DNA of 28,728 bases from JAPSGM01 sp036556985 (GTDB lineage: Bacteria; Chloroflexota; Limnocylindria; QHBO01). Both the position numbers and the translations under genes were made by a program. Below are positions 14,568 through 23,054 of the stretch, piece by piece (the first letter of the stretch is position 1; each line of letters opens with the position of its first letter). The DNA lies in the NCBI GenBank assembly GCA_036556985.1, contig DATBIK010000031.1, positions 1-28,728 of the forward strand, written 5' to 3'. The notes beneath the pieces are model-generated. The model did no database searches. It had not been told where the DNA came from and worked only from the letters and a program-made list of their open reading frames with translations.

Positions 14568-15485
14568 CTACCCGATGAGCTGGCGCAGGGCGAAGAGCAC
14601 GTTCGCGGGACGCTCGGCCAAGCGGCGCATGTACCACGCGTACCACGCCTCGCCGTAGGCGATGAGGTCGCGGACCACGTAGCCCTCCGCGGCCAGCCTC
14701 CGCTGCTCGTCCATGCGAATGCCGTACAGCATCTGCACCTCGAAGGTGTCGATCCCGATACCCGCTCCCCGCGCGTAGTCGGCCACCCGCTCCACGAGGC
14801 GCATGTCGTGGGTGCCGAGCCCCAGCCGCAGCTCGCCGCGCGCGGCGTACGGCAGCATGAGCACCGACAGGGACTGGTAGGCGGCGTCCACCTCCTCCCG
14901 ACCACGGAAGGCGATGCTCGCCGGCTCGTCGTAGGCGCCCTTCACGAGGCGGACCTGCGGCTGGAGCGGCAGCAGGGCGTGGACATCGGCCGGGGTGCGG
15001 CGCAGGTAGGCCTGCAGGCAGATGCCGGCGTTCGGGTGCTCGACCTTCAGTCGGGTGTACAGCTCCAGACTGCGGTCGACATAGGCCGATGACTCCATGT
15101 CGATCCACAGCGTGCCCCCGCCATCGGCGGCATGCGCCGCCAGCGAGGCGAGGTGCTCGTAGGTTCGCTCCACGTCGAGGTCGAGGCCGATCTGGGTGAG
15201 CTTCAGGCTCACCTCCGCGTCGAGCCCACGCGCCCGGACGAGATCCAGCACGCGGTGGTAGTGCTCGGCCACGCCATCGGCCCCCTCGAGGCTGGTCAGG
15301 TTCTCGCCCAGGTGCGTGAGCAGGATGCCGATCCCGTGGGGACGGAAATGCTCGGCGGCGTCGAGCGCCTCCTCGATCGTCTCGCCCGGCATGAAACGGC
15401 GCACCGCTCGACGCGCGAACGGCAGGCGCGGCAGGTGGCGGCGCAGGAAGGCGTTGCCCGCCATCCACAGCAGGATCCGGCGCAT
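14568..15485 (-). CDS. Proline dehydrogenase (monofunctional)
   Basis: Oxidises proline to pyrroline-5-carboxylate with FAD, feeding electrons to the respiratory chain. 305 aa, the usual length of the short monofunctional form. Signature segments: EVSLKLTQIGLDLD, WIDMESSAYVD, RLVKGAYDEPASIAF, LGTHDMRLVE, FEVQMLYGIRMDEQRRLA and the C-terminal YGEAWYAWYMRRLAERPAN that binds the substrate carboxylate. It starts 30 nt after the KdpD N-terminal gene on the same strand and may be cotranscribed with the kdp genes, a plausible osmotic link. No P5C dehydrogenase is in the window. Confidence 0.92.
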   Translation of the reverse strand: MRRILLWMAGNAFLRRHLPRLPFARRAVRRFMPGETIEEALDAAEHFRPHGIGILLTHLGENLTSLEGADGVAEHYHRVLDLVRARGLDAEVSLKLTQIGLDLDVERTYEHLASLAAHAADGGGTLWIDMESSAYVDRSLELYTRLKVEHPNAGICLQAYLRRTPADVHALLPLQPQVRLVKGAYDEPASIAFRGREEVDAAYQSLSVLMLPYAARGELRLGLGTHDMRLVERVADYARGAGIGIDTFEVQMLYGIRMDEQRRLAAEGYVVRDLIAYGEAWYAWYMRRLAERPANVLFALRQLIG

Positions 15486-15514
15486 GCCGCGGAGTCTAGC
15501 CGCGGCTGCTCGGC

Positions 15515-16675
15515 CTAGGAGCTTGCGACGTGGACATCGCAGTCGGGGGCGCGTTCGATGAGCCGGGTCGCGAGGTTGCCGCGCCCACGAAGGCGATCGA
15601 TGAGCGACCGAGGCTGGCCGAGCACAAACACCGTCTCGATGTTCCGGTCGCGGACGACCTGGAGGATCTCCCCGACCTCGTCGCCGGCCCTGTGCCGCAC
15701 GACCTCGGCGCCGAGGTCCTCCGCCAGGCGGAGGTGGTCCTCGAGCGCAGCGCGAGCCTCCGGGCTGGCGGCCCCCCAGCCAGCCGGTTCCACCCAGATG
15801 GCCACAAGCGGGGCTCGCAGCGCGTCGGACATCCGCCAGGCGCGCCGCACGAGGTTCGGCGTGGCAGGCGAAGGGCCGATCACGACGGCGACGCCCTGGC
15901 TCGCCGGCCACGCCTCGTCGAGGCGGTGGTCGCGCATGTAGTCCTCGAGGTCCTCTTCGACCGTCGCGGACAGGCGGCGCAGGACGAGCTCGCGCAACGC
16001 CGTCAGGTTGCCTTCCCGGAAGTAGCTCTCCAGCGCCTGCTCCGCCCGGGCCGGCGGGTAGACGTTGCCGTGGCGGATCCGCTGGCGAAGGGCGTGCGGC
16101 GTCATGTCGACGAGTTGGACCTCGTCGGCCTCGTCCAGGATCCGGTCCGGGACCCGCTCGCGCACCAGCACGCCGGTGATCCGCTCGACGATGTCGGCCA
16201 GGCTTTCGAGGTGCTGGATGTTCAGCGTGCTGATGACCGTGATCCCGTGCTCCTGGAGCTCGGCAGCGTCCTGCCAGCGCTTCTCGTGTCGCGAGCCTGG
16301 AGCGTTCGTGTGCGCGATCTCGTCCACGAGCGCCACCGCAGGTCGTCGAGCGACGACCGCGTCGACGTCCATCTCCTCGAGCTGGACGCCGCGGTAGTCC
16401 ACCGTGCGGCGCGGGATCACCTCGAGGTCGCCCATGGCGGCGATGGTGAGCGGCCGGCCGTAGGTCTCCACGTACGCCACCACGCAGTCGGTTCCCCGGT
16501 CTCGGCGACGTTTCAGCTCCTCCAGGGCGGCGTACGTCTTGCCAACCCCGGGCGCCATGCCGACGTAGATCCGATGCCGGCCACGTGCACCCGACCCTGC
16601 CTCGCGCCGAACCCGGTCCAGCATCTCCTCGGCCGAGGGCCGGTCGCGTTCGGGGCTTACGTCCGAGGCGGCCAC
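15515..16675 (-). CDS. KdpD N-terminal half: KdpD sensor ATPase domain plus universal-stress domain, no kinase
   Basis: 386 aa. Residues 31-240 are the KdpD N-terminal domain with Walker A GMAPGVGKT (39-47), ETYGRP, Walker B-like VALVDEIAHTNAPGSRHEKRWQD and ISTLNIQHLESL. Residues about 260-386 are a universal stress protein-like domain (GVAVVIGPSP ... VFVLGQPRSLIDRLRGRGNLATRLI). The chain stops exactly where full-length KdpD (about 890 aa) continues into DUF4118 membrane helices. Those, with the kinase, are encoded separately at 23051-24613, so this is one half of a split sensor. GTG start, last kdp gene in transcription order. Stand-alone short KdpD proteins are known in some other phyla. 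Confidence 0.92.
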   Translation of the reverse strand: MAASDVSPERDRPSAEEMLDRVRREAGSGARGRHRIYVGMAPGVGKTYAALEELKRRRDRGTDCVVAYVETYGRPLTIAAMGDLEVIPRRTVDYRGVQLEEMDVDAVVARRPAVALVDEIAHTNAPGSRHEKRWQDAAELQEHGITVISTLNIQHLESLADIVERITGVLVRERVPDRILDEADEVQLVDMTPHALRQRIRHGNVYPPARAEQALESYFREGNLTALRELVLRRLSATVEEDLEDYMRDHRLDEAWPASQGVAVVIGPSPATPNLVRRAWRMSDALRAPLVAIWVEPAGWGAASPEARAALEDHLRLAEDLGAEVVRHRAGDEVGEILQVVRDRNIETVFVLGQPRSLIDRLRGRGNLATRLIERAPDCDVHVASS

Positions 16676-16700
16676 GGCAGCATCAAAGCACGCGCCGGGC

Positions 16701-17297
16701 TCAGCCGTCGATGGTCGCGAGCGCGTCGAGAGCGAGGTTCAGCTCGAGGACGTTCACGCCGGGATCGCCCAGGATGCCGAGGAATCGGCCCACCGTGTGC
16801 TCGTCGACGAGCTGCCGCACCGCGTCCTCGGCGATCCCGCGGGCAGCGGCCACGCGGGGCACCTGCAGCATCGCGTTGGCAGGGCTGATGTGTGGGTCGA
16901 GACCCGACCCGGAGGCGGTGACCGCATCGACGGGGACGGAAGCATCGGCGGCAAGCCCGTTCTCCGCCCGGTAGGCGGCCACCCGCTCCTCGACGCTGGC
17001 GAGGAGGTCGGCGCTCGTCGGGCCGAGGTTCGAGCCGCTCGATGCCGACGAGTCGTAGCCGTCGCCGGCCGCCGAGGGGCGCGGATGGAAGTACGCCTCG
17101 GAAGTGAACATCTGGCCGATGAGCCGCGAGCCGATCACGGTACCGTCATCCTGGCGGATGAGGCTCCCGTTGGCCTCCTCCGGGAAGAGGAGCTGGCCGA
17201 CGCCGGTCATCGCCAGCGGGTAGACGATGCCGGTGAGCACGGTGAATACCACGAGCGTCACGAGCGCCGGACGCAGCTGTCGCAGGATCTCGATCAT
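16701..17297 (-). CDS. kdpC: Potassium-transporting ATPase subunit C
   Basis: 198 aa. One N-terminal transmembrane helix (ALVTLVVFTVLTGIVYPLAM) anchors a periplasmic/outer-face domain. Family segments: GSLIRQDDGTVIGSRLIGQ, FHPRPSAAGDGYDSSASSGSNLGPTS, PVDAVTASGSGLDPHISPANAMLQVPRVAAARG and the closing GVNVLELNLALDAL. KdpC stabilises the KdpFABC complex and helps couple ATP use to K+ uptake. AGGAGG just upstream supports ATG 17297; it follows kdpB by 10 nt. Confidence 0.96.
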   Translation of the reverse strand: MIEILRQLRPALVTLVVFTVLTGIVYPLAMTGVGQLLFPEEANGSLIRQDDGTVIGSRLIGQMFTSEAYFHPRPSAAGDGYDSSASSGSNLGPTSADLLASVEERVAAYRAENGLAADASVPVDAVTASGSGLDPHISPANAMLQVPRVAAARGIAEDAVRQLVDEHTVGRFLGILGDPGVNVLELNLALDALATIDG

Positions 17298-17307
17298 CGC
17301 CGCCTCC

Positions 17308-19455
17308 TCATGCCAGGCCGACCGCCGCGATCAGCAGGTCGATGAGCTTGATGCCGACGAAGGGCGCGGCGATGCCGCCCAGCCCGTAGACGAGCAGGTT
17401 GCGACGCAGCAGGTCGGCGGCCGGTGCGGGCCGGTACGCGACCCCGCGCAGCGAGAGCGGAACGAGCGCCACGATGATGAGCGCGTTGAAGATGACGGCC
17501 GAGAGGATGGCGCTCTGCGGCGTGGCCAGCCCCATGACATTGAGGGCACCCAGCTCCGGGTACGTGGCCACGAAGGCGGCGGGAATGATGGCGAAGTACT
17601 TCGCGACGTCGTTGGCGATGCTGAAGGTCGTGATCGCGCCCCGCGTGATGAGGAGCTGCTTGCCGATGGCCACGACCTCGATGAGCTTCGTTGGATTCGA
17701 GTCGAGGTCGACCATGTTGGCCGCCTCCTTGGCCGCCGCGGTGCCTGAGTTCATGGCAAGTCCGACGTCTGCCTGGGCCAGCGCCGGGGCGTCGTTCGTG
17801 CCGTCGCCGGTCATCGCCACCAGGTGGCCGGCGGCCTGCTCGGCGCGGATGATGTCGATCTTCTGCTCCGGGCGAGCCTCGGCGACGTAATCGTCCACGC
17901 CGGCCTCGCCAGCGATGGTCGCGGCGGTGAGCTGGTTGTCGCCGGTGATCATGATCGTGCGGATGCCCATGCGCCGGAACTCGGCGAAGCGCTCGCGCAT
18001 GCCGGGCTTCACCGTGTCCTTCAGGTAGACCATGCCGACGAGGCGACCGTCGGAAGCGACGGCCAGCGGCGTGCCGCCGGCGCTCGAGATGCGCTCGACC
18101 TCCCGCACCAGGTCGGCTGGCGGATTGGTGATTCCCACTGCCGCGAGGACCGCGTCGACGGCACCCTTCAGGTGGGACCTGCCGTCGATGCGCATGCCGC
18201 TCAGTCGAGTCTCCGCGCTGAACGGCACGAGCTCGCCACCATCGGGCAGGCGGTCCGCCGCCGGGGCGCCGAGGGACTCGGCCAGGGCCAGGATGCTGCG
18301 CCCCTCGGGCGTCTCGTCGCCGATGCTCGCCATGTGTGCCGCCGCGGCGATCTCCGCGTCCGTGCCACCGTTCAACGGGATGAGCTCGGCGGCCAGGCGG
18401 TTGCCGTACGTGATCGTGCCGGTCTTGTCGAGGAGCAGCGTGTCCACGTCGCCGGCTGCTTCGACCGCGCGGCCCGACATGGCGAGGACGTTGAAGCGCG
18501 TCACGCGGTCCATCCCCGCGATGCCGATGGCCGACAGCAGCCCGCCGATCGTCGTGGGAATGAGGCATACCAGCAGGGCGACGAGGATCACGGTGCTGGC
18601 CGGGGAGCCGGCGTACATCGCGAACGGCTGCAGCGTCGCCACCGCCAGCAGGAACACGATGGTCAGACCGGCGAGCAGGATGGCGAGTGCGATCTCGTTC
18701 GGCGTGCGCTGCCGCACGGCGCCTTCGACGAGGGCGATCATCCGGTCCAGGAACGTCGAGCCCGGATCGCTCGAGACGCGCACCTTCAACCAGTCGCTGA
18801 CGACCTGGGTTCCACCGGTGACCGACGAGCGAATGTCGGTGCCGGGCTCCTTGAGCACCGGGGCGGACTCGCCGGTGATCGCGGCCTCGTTCACGTAGGC
18901 CACGCCCTCGACCACCTCGCCGTCGCCCGGGATGAGCTCGCCCTCGCGCACGATCAGCAGGTCGCCCTTTCGCAGTTGGCTGGAGCTCACGGACTCCTCG
19001 ACCCCGTCCCGCAGCCTCCGGGCTGGCGTCTCCTTCTGGGTGGCGCGCAGCGTGTTTGCCTGTGCTCGGCCCCGGGCCTCCGCCATGGCCTCCGCGAAGT
19101 TCGCGAAGAGCACGGTGAACCACAGCCACAGCGAGACCTGGAGGCCGAAGCCCCAGCCCGTGTTGCCGGCCAGCAGCTGCGTGACGGTCACGTAGGTCGT
19201 CAGCAGGGCCCCGACCCCGACGACGAACATCACCGGGTTCCCGATCAGGTGGCGGGGATCGAGCTTGACGAACGATTGCCCGACCGCGCCGCGCAGGAGC
19301 TCGGGCGCGAAGATCGCCGCGCGTCCGCGCCGGAGCGCAGCAAGCTCCTTCATCCCGTCCGTCTCCGGCGTGCGCCGGGTCGGCGGCGCCAGGCCGCGCG
19401 TCGCATCGGCGTCGCGCTCGGGGACGGTATGGGTCGGGCGGAGCGGCTCGGTCAT
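17308..19455 (-). CDS. kdpB: Potassium-transporting P-type ATPase subunit B
   Basis: 715 aa, slightly longer than usual because of a polar N-terminal extension. Key P-type motifs: TGES (194-197, including the inhibitory-phosphorylation Ser of KdpB), membrane PTTIGGLL (300-307), phosphorylated Asp343 in DKTGTIT, nucleotide-binding SHLKGAVDAV, and MTGDGTNDAPALAQADVGLAMNSGT. It energises high-affinity K+ uptake through KdpA. ATG 19455 lies 10 nt after the kdpA stop; an in-frame extension to 19545 would overlap kdpA with low-complexity Ser/Arg sequence and is rejected. Confidence 0.97.
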   Translation of the reverse strand: MTEPLRPTHTVPERDADATRGLAPPTRRTPETDGMKELAALRRGRAAIFAPELLRGAVGQSFVKLDPRHLIGNPVMFVVGVGALLTTYVTVTQLLAGNTGWGFGLQVSLWLWFTVLFANFAEAMAEARGRAQANTLRATQKETPARRLRDGVEESVSSSQLRKGDLLIVREGELIPGDGEVVEGVAYVNEAAITGESAPVLKEPGTDIRSSVTGGTQVVSDWLKVRVSSDPGSTFLDRMIALVEGAVRQRTPNEIALAILLAGLTIVFLLAVATLQPFAMYAGSPASTVILVALLVCLIPTTIGGLLSAIGIAGMDRVTRFNVLAMSGRAVEAAGDVDTLLLDKTGTITYGNRLAAELIPLNGGTDAEIAAAAHMASIGDETPEGRSILALAESLGAPAADRLPDGGELVPFSAETRLSGMRIDGRSHLKGAVDAVLAAVGITNPPADLVREVERISSAGGTPLAVASDGRLVGMVYLKDTVKPGMRERFAEFRRMGIRTIMITGDNQLTAATIAGEAGVDDYVAEARPEQKIDIIRAEQAAGHLVAMTGDGTNDAPALAQADVGLAMNSGTAAAKEAANMVDLDSNPTKLIEVVAIGKQLLITRGAITTFSIANDVAKYFAIIPAAFVATYPELGALNVMGLATPQSAILSAVIFNALIIVALVPLSLRGVAYRPAPAADLLRRNLLVYGLGGIAAPFVGIKLIDLLIAAVGLA

Positions 19456-19465
19456 CGGTCGGCCA

Positions 19466-21196
19466 TCAGAAGGTCTGTCCGGCGTTGAGGAGCAGCTGCT
19501 CGACGATCGGGCCGAGCGCGAGGGCCGGGATGAAGGTGAGCGCACCCACCAGGAGCACGGTCCCGATGAGGAGGCCTACGAACAGCGGCGTGTGGGTCGG
19601 CATCGTGCCCAGGCTGGCCGGGACTGGCCGCTTCGCAGCCAGCGCACCGGCGATGGCAAGGGTCGGGATTGCCACCCAATAGCGGGCCACGATCATGGCG
19701 AGGCCCCCGACGACGTTCGTCACCACGTTGTTCGCCCCGTAGCCCGCGAAGGCGCTGCCGTTGTTGTTGCCCATCGAGCTGAAGGCGTAGAGGATCTCGC
19801 TGAAGCCGTGCGGCCCGCCGTCCTGGACACCCGCGACGCTCGGGTCCGCGAGGACGTTGATGGCCGTGCCCACCAGGGTCGCCAGGGGCGGCGCAAGGAT
19901 GACGAGCACCGCCATCTTCATCTCGAACGGGCCGATCTTCTTGCCGAGGTACTCCGGGGTGCGTCCCACCATCAGCCCCGCGATGAAGACGGCGAGGATG
20001 GCGAAGATGAGCATCCCGTAGAGGCCCGATCCGACGCCGCCGAAGATGACCTCGCCGAGCTGCATGTTGAACAGGAGGACGAGCCCGCCCAGCGGCGTGA
20101 AGGAGTCGTGCATCGAGTTCACCGAGCCGTTGCTGGCCGCGGTCGTGGCTGTGGCCCACACTGCCGAGTTGGCGATCCCGAAGCGAACCTCCTTTCCCTC
20201 GAGGTTGCCGCCGCCCTGCGCGGCGCTCGCGACCTGGTCGACACCGGCCTGGGTCAGGAGCGGATTGCCGGCCTGCTCGCTGAACGCGGCCACGCCGATC
20301 CCGAGCACGAGGACGACGGTCATCGCGACGAGGATCGCCCAGCCCTGCCGTGTGTCACCCACCATCCGGCCGAACGAGTAGCAGAGGGCCCCGCTGATCA
20401 CGAGGATCGCCAGCATCTCGCCGAAGTTCGACAGCGCGGTGGCGTTCTCGAACGGATGGGCCGAGTTCACGTTGAAGAAGCCGCCCCCGTTCGTGCCGAG
20501 CTGCTTGATCGCGATCTGTGAGGCGGCTGGCCCCATCGGCAGCAGCTGTGCGCCGCCATCCACCCCCTGAGACGGCTGGAACGGGTCGAGGTTCTGGACC
20601 ACGCCCTGCGAAATGAGCAGGGTCGCGAGCAGCACGGAGAGGGGAAGCAGGATGTAGAGCGTGATGCGAGTCAGGTCGACCCAGAAGTTGCCGAGCGTCT
20701 GCGTTGAGCGGGCGCGCAGGCCGCGGACCAGGGCCACCAGGACGGCGATGCCTGTCGCCGCGGACACGAAGTTCTGAACCGTGAGCCCGGCCATCTGGGT
20801 CAGGTAGCTCATGGTCGTCTCGCCGCCGTAGGCCTGCCAGTTCGTGTTCGAGGCGAAGCTGGCGGCCGTGTTGAAGGCGAGGTCAGGAGGGACCCCGGCG
20901 AATCCCTGCGGATTGAGCGGCAGCGAGGCCTGGAACCGCTGCAGGGCGTAGAGCGCGACGAGCCCGGCGACGTTGAAGAGCAGCATCGCCACGGCGTAGC
21001 CCTTCCATCCCTGCTCGTCGGTCGCCCTGGGGCCCACGAGCCGGTAGAAGAGGCGCTCGACCGGCCCGAGGATGCGCGACAGCAGCGGGACCGGCTCGCC
21101 CTCGAAGACGCGCACCATGTAGAGGCCGAGCGGCTTTGCCAGGAGCAGGAGCGCCGCGAGGAAGACCGCGATCTGGAGCGCCGTGCTGCCGGTCAT
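19466..21196 (-). CDS. kdpA: Potassium-transporting ATPase subunit A (K+ channel-like)
   Basis: 576 aa, ten predicted membrane helices, homologous to Trk/Ktr-type channels. Selectivity-filter and conserved segments are intact: SFASNTNWQAYGGETTMSY, LGTNGGGFFNVNSAHPFENAT, and SSMGNNNGSAFAGYG. The N-terminus LQIAVFLAALLLLAKPLGLYM and the C-terminal VGTVLLVGALTFIPALALGPIVEQL are typical. It selects and conducts K+, with KdpB supplying energy. ATG 21196 overlaps the stop of the preceding 28-aa peptide gene (ATGA), so it is translationally coupled to it. Confidence 0.97.
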   Translation of the reverse strand: MTGSTALQIAVFLAALLLLAKPLGLYMVRVFEGEPVPLLSRILGPVERLFYRLVGPRATDEQGWKGYAVAMLLFNVAGLVALYALQRFQASLPLNPQGFAGVPPDLAFNTAASFASNTNWQAYGGETTMSYLTQMAGLTVQNFVSAATGIAVLVALVRGLRARSTQTLGNFWVDLTRITLYILLPLSVLLATLLISQGVVQNLDPFQPSQGVDGGAQLLPMGPAASQIAIKQLGTNGGGFFNVNSAHPFENATALSNFGEMLAILVISGALCYSFGRMVGDTRQGWAILVAMTVVLVLGIGVAAFSEQAGNPLLTQAGVDQVASAAQGGGNLEGKEVRFGIANSAVWATATTAASNGSVNSMHDSFTPLGGLVLLFNMQLGEVIFGGVGSGLYGMLIFAILAVFIAGLMVGRTPEYLGKKIGPFEMKMAVLVILAPPLATLVGTAINVLADPSVAGVQDGGPHGFSEILYAFSSMGNNNGSAFAGYGANNVVTNVVGGLAMIVARYWVAIPTLAIAGALAAKRPVPASLGTMPTHTPLFVGLLIGTVLLVGALTFIPALALGPIVEQLLLNAGQTF

Positions 21197-21279
21197 CGGA
21201 CCCGCTCGCTCAGGACGACGATGCCGTACGTGGCCACCGCCGCCAGGAGCACGACGAGAAGGATGAGGAGGTCGTCCAT
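21193..21279 (-). CDS. Second KdpF-like single-helix peptide
   Basis: 28 aa, MDDLLILLVVLLAAVATYGI followed by VVLSERVR. It starts 4 nt after the preceding stop with GAGGG about 8 nt upstream and overlaps kdpA by 4 nt (ATGA). The length, an N-terminal MD, one hydrophobic helix, a central Tyr and a terminal ER pattern match the true KdpF at 21544-21636 in outline. Its position directly before kdpA is where KdpF is normally encoded. It could be a diverged KdpF duplicate; it lacks the WPERF ending. Confidence 0.6.
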   Translation of the reverse strand: MDDLLILLVVLLAAVATYGIVVLSERVR

Positions 21280-21283
21280 TCCG

Positions 21284-21547
21284 CTATCCCTCGTCCCCAT
21301 CGCGGCGGAAGTGGATGGTGAGGCCGGCCGGCACGACCTCGACACTGGCATGCACCCCTTCGGCCCGCGCGATGTGCCCGGCCATCACGGCGAGGGCGGC
21401 GCCGTCGGCGACGGCAGCGCACGTGACCGACACCGTGGGTGCCAGCCCGAGCTTGACCATCAGGCACGCGGCACGAAGCTGCGAGCGGCGCGCCAGCTCG
21501 AAAGCATCCTCGCGGGGACGCTCCTGCGAATCGCGTGGCTGGATCAT
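21284..21547 (-). CDS. 87-aa protein B of the kdp locus, paralogue-like to protein A
   Basis: 87 aa from ATG 21547, which overlaps the KdpF stop (ATGA), to TAG 21284-21286. A polar N-terminus (MIQPRDSQERPREDAFELARRSQ) is followed by a strand-helix-strand pattern: APTVSVTCAAVADGAALAV, AGHIARAEGVHASVEVV, LTIHFRRDGDEG. No named family recognised; no membrane helix or signal peptide. Its length is identical to protein A (21636-21899), and the C-terminal halves look alike (GAAL ... helix ... TIHF-RR-DEG against GAAL ... helix ... TVHLWRRDEAG). Location suggests a soluble accessory factor of Kdp; that is inference. Confidence 0.65.
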   Translation of the reverse strand: MIQPRDSQERPREDAFELARRSQLRAACLMVKLGLAPTVSVTCAAVADGAALAVMAGHIARAEGVHASVEVVPAGLTIHFRRDGDEG

Positions 21548-21636
21548 GCGAACCGCTCCGGCCACATCAGGGCAACCAGGAGGTAGGCGAGCAGCAGGGC
21601 AGCGAGAATGCCGGAGATGACGAGCTCGGCGTCCAT
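21544..21636 (-). CDS. kdpF: KdpF, small stabilising subunit of the K+ pump
   Basis: 30 aa with one helix: MDAELVISGILAALLLAYLL then VALMWPERFA. The LxxYLLxALxxPERF ending is the recognised KdpF signature, and KdpF packs between KdpA and KdpB in the complex. Its ATG shares one base with the stop of protein A (TGATG) and its stop overlaps the start of protein B (ATGA). Unusually, it is separated from kdpA by protein B and a second KdpF-like peptide. Confidence 0.85.
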   Translation of the reverse strand: MDAELVISGILAALLLAYLLVALMWPERFA

Positions 21637-21899
21637 CAGCCGGCCTCGTCGCGGCGCCAGAGATGCACCGTGGCCGTCCCCCCGGCGAGCTGGACGCGAT
21701 GCCGGAGCCCATGCGCGCCCGCCAGCTCCTTCACCTCCCGGACCAGGTCCAGCGCGGCGCCGCTGCGCGCGGGCAGGGGCATGGCGAACGTCGAGCGGGA
21801 GAACGGTGATCCGGCCCGGGCCTGCAGCCGACATGCATCGGCGAGCCAGGATGGGCTCCTCACGATCGACAGAGGTGGCGTGCGGCGCTGCGGGGTCAT
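21636..21899 (-). CDS. 87-aa protein A of the kdp locus
   Basis: 87 aa from ATG 21899, which overlaps the response-regulator stop (ATGA), to TGA 21638-21636. The N-terminus MTPQRRTPPLSIVRSPSW is basic; the second half, SGAALDLVREVKELAGAHG and VQLAGGTATVHLWRRDEAG, has the same order as the equally long protein B. No recognised domain. The longer in-frame start at 22073 would overlap the response regulator heavily and is rejected. Probably soluble; the position between response regulator and kdpF suggests a role in Kdp control or assembly, unproven. Confidence 0.65.
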   Translation of the reverse strand: MTPQRRTPPLSIVRSPSWLADACRLQARAGSPFSRSTFAMPLPARSGAALDLVREVKELAGAHGLRHRVQLAGGTATVHLWRRDEAG

Positions 21900-22273
21900 G
21901 CCGGGACCTCGTGCCCGAGAACGAGGCGCATGAGCGACTCGATGAGGAAGGGCTTCGGGAGATAGCCCACCACGCCGAACTCCAAGAGTCGCTCCGGGGT
22001 GATCCGGACGGCGGAGATCACCGCCGTCGTGGGTATCGGACCTTCCAGGCGAAGGGCGCGCAGGAGCTCCCATCCGGTACGGTCTGGCAGGTTGATGTCG
22101 AGGAGCAGCAGGTCGGGCGCGCGCTCACGGATGGCGTCCAGCCCCTCGGCAGCCGTCGCGGCCTCGCGCACCGTGACGCCACGCCGCTCGAGGTTGCGAC
22201 GGATGATACGGCGCAGTGGGCGCTCGTCCTCGACCACGAGGACGTCCCGATAGCGGACCGAGGTCGGATCCAT
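21896..22273 (-). CDS. Single-domain response regulator (receiver only)
   Basis: 125 aa, CheY-like. Acidic pocket VVEDE (14-18), phosphoryl Asp59 in LLLLDINLPD, the Ser/Thr position in AVISAV and Lys107 in GYLPKPF are all present, so it should be phosphorylated. It has no output domain. It lies 70 nt after kdpE and overlaps protein A, inside the kdp operon, so it may take or drain phosphate from the KdpD-type kinase. ATG 22273 gives a normal receiver N-terminus. Confidence 0.88.
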   Translation of the reverse strand: MDPTSVRYRDVLVVEDERPLRRIIRRNLERRGVTVREAATAAEGLDAIRERAPDLLLLDINLPDRTGWELLRALRLEGPIPTTAVISAVRITPERLLEFGVVGYLPKPFLIESLMRLVLGHEVPA

Positions 22274-22343
22274 GACCCAATCAGTCTGGATCCGGGCGGC
22301 TCAACGACGGGTCAACGGGCCGCCGCTGTGCCTCAACACCGCG

Positions 22344-23054
22344 TCAACGTTCGGGAGCCTCGTGCTCCACCAGGCGGTATCCGACCCCGGTCTCGGTCCG
22401 GATGTACCGGGGTCGCGATGGGTCGGGTTCGAGCTTCTTCCGCAGGCGGGCCATGTACACGTGGAGATAGTGGTTCTCGGACCCGTATTCGGCCCCCCAG
22501 ACGCGCTGCAGGAGGGCGCGATCGGTGAAGACCGTCCCGGGCTGGCTGGCCAGGGCGGTGAGGAGGGCGTACTCGGTCGGCGTGAGGCGGACCTCACGTC
22601 CCGCCAGCTCGACGCGCCGTCGCTCGCGGTCGATGAGGAGGTCGCCGGTCCGAAAGGCCGCGTCGCTGCCGGTGGACCGGCCTGCGTGGCGGAGTGCCAC
22701 CCGCACCCGAGCGAGGAGCTCTTCGACGCCGAACGGCTTCGTGACGTAATCGTCGGCACCGAGGTCAAGGGCCCGGACCTTGTCGGCCTCGCCACCGAGC
22801 ACCGAGAGCACCACGATCGGCGTTGACGTGCGATCGCGAAGGGCGGAGATGACCTCCAGCCCGCTCATGTCCGGGAGGTTCAGGTCGAGGAGGACGAGAT
22901 CGGGGTGGAACGCCGACTCGCGCGCGAAGGCCTCCTCGCCGGTCGCGACCGCCTCGACCCGGAACCCCTGGGACCCCAGGTAGCGCGCCACGACGCGACG
23001 CACGGCGGGATCATCCTCCACGATGAGCACGCGGGCGCCGGTCCGCATCCTCAT
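22344..23054 (-). CDS. kdpE: KdpE-type OmpR-family response regulator
   Basis: 236 aa. Receiver domain with VEDD, phosphoryl Asp57 (LVLLDLNLPDMSG) and Lys106 (YVTKPF), then an OmpR winged helix: LTPTEYALLTALASQPGTVFTDRALLQRVWGAEYGSENHYLHVYMARLRKKLEPDPSRP and YIRTETGVGYRL, the last two being typical of KdpE. It activates the kdp structural genes when phosphorylated by the partner kinase. ATG 23054 overlaps the kinase stop by 4 nt (ATGA), showing tight coupling. Confidence 0.94.
   Translation of the reverse strand: MRMRTGARVLIVEDDPAVRRVVARYLGSQGFRVEAVATGEEAFARESAFHPDLVLLDLNLPDMSGLEVISALRDRTSTPIVVLSVLGGEADKVRALDLGADDYVTKPFGVEELLARVRVALRHAGRSTGSDAAFRTGDLLIDRERRRVELAGREVRLTPTEYALLTALASQPGTVFTDRALLQRVWGAEYGSENHYLHVYMARLRKKLEPDPSRPRYIRTETGVGYRLVEHEAPER

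Noticed and set aside
21544..21834. Longer 96-aa version of KdpF
   Set aside because: The added N-terminus overlaps protein A out of frame; the KdpF signature is complete from ATG 21636.
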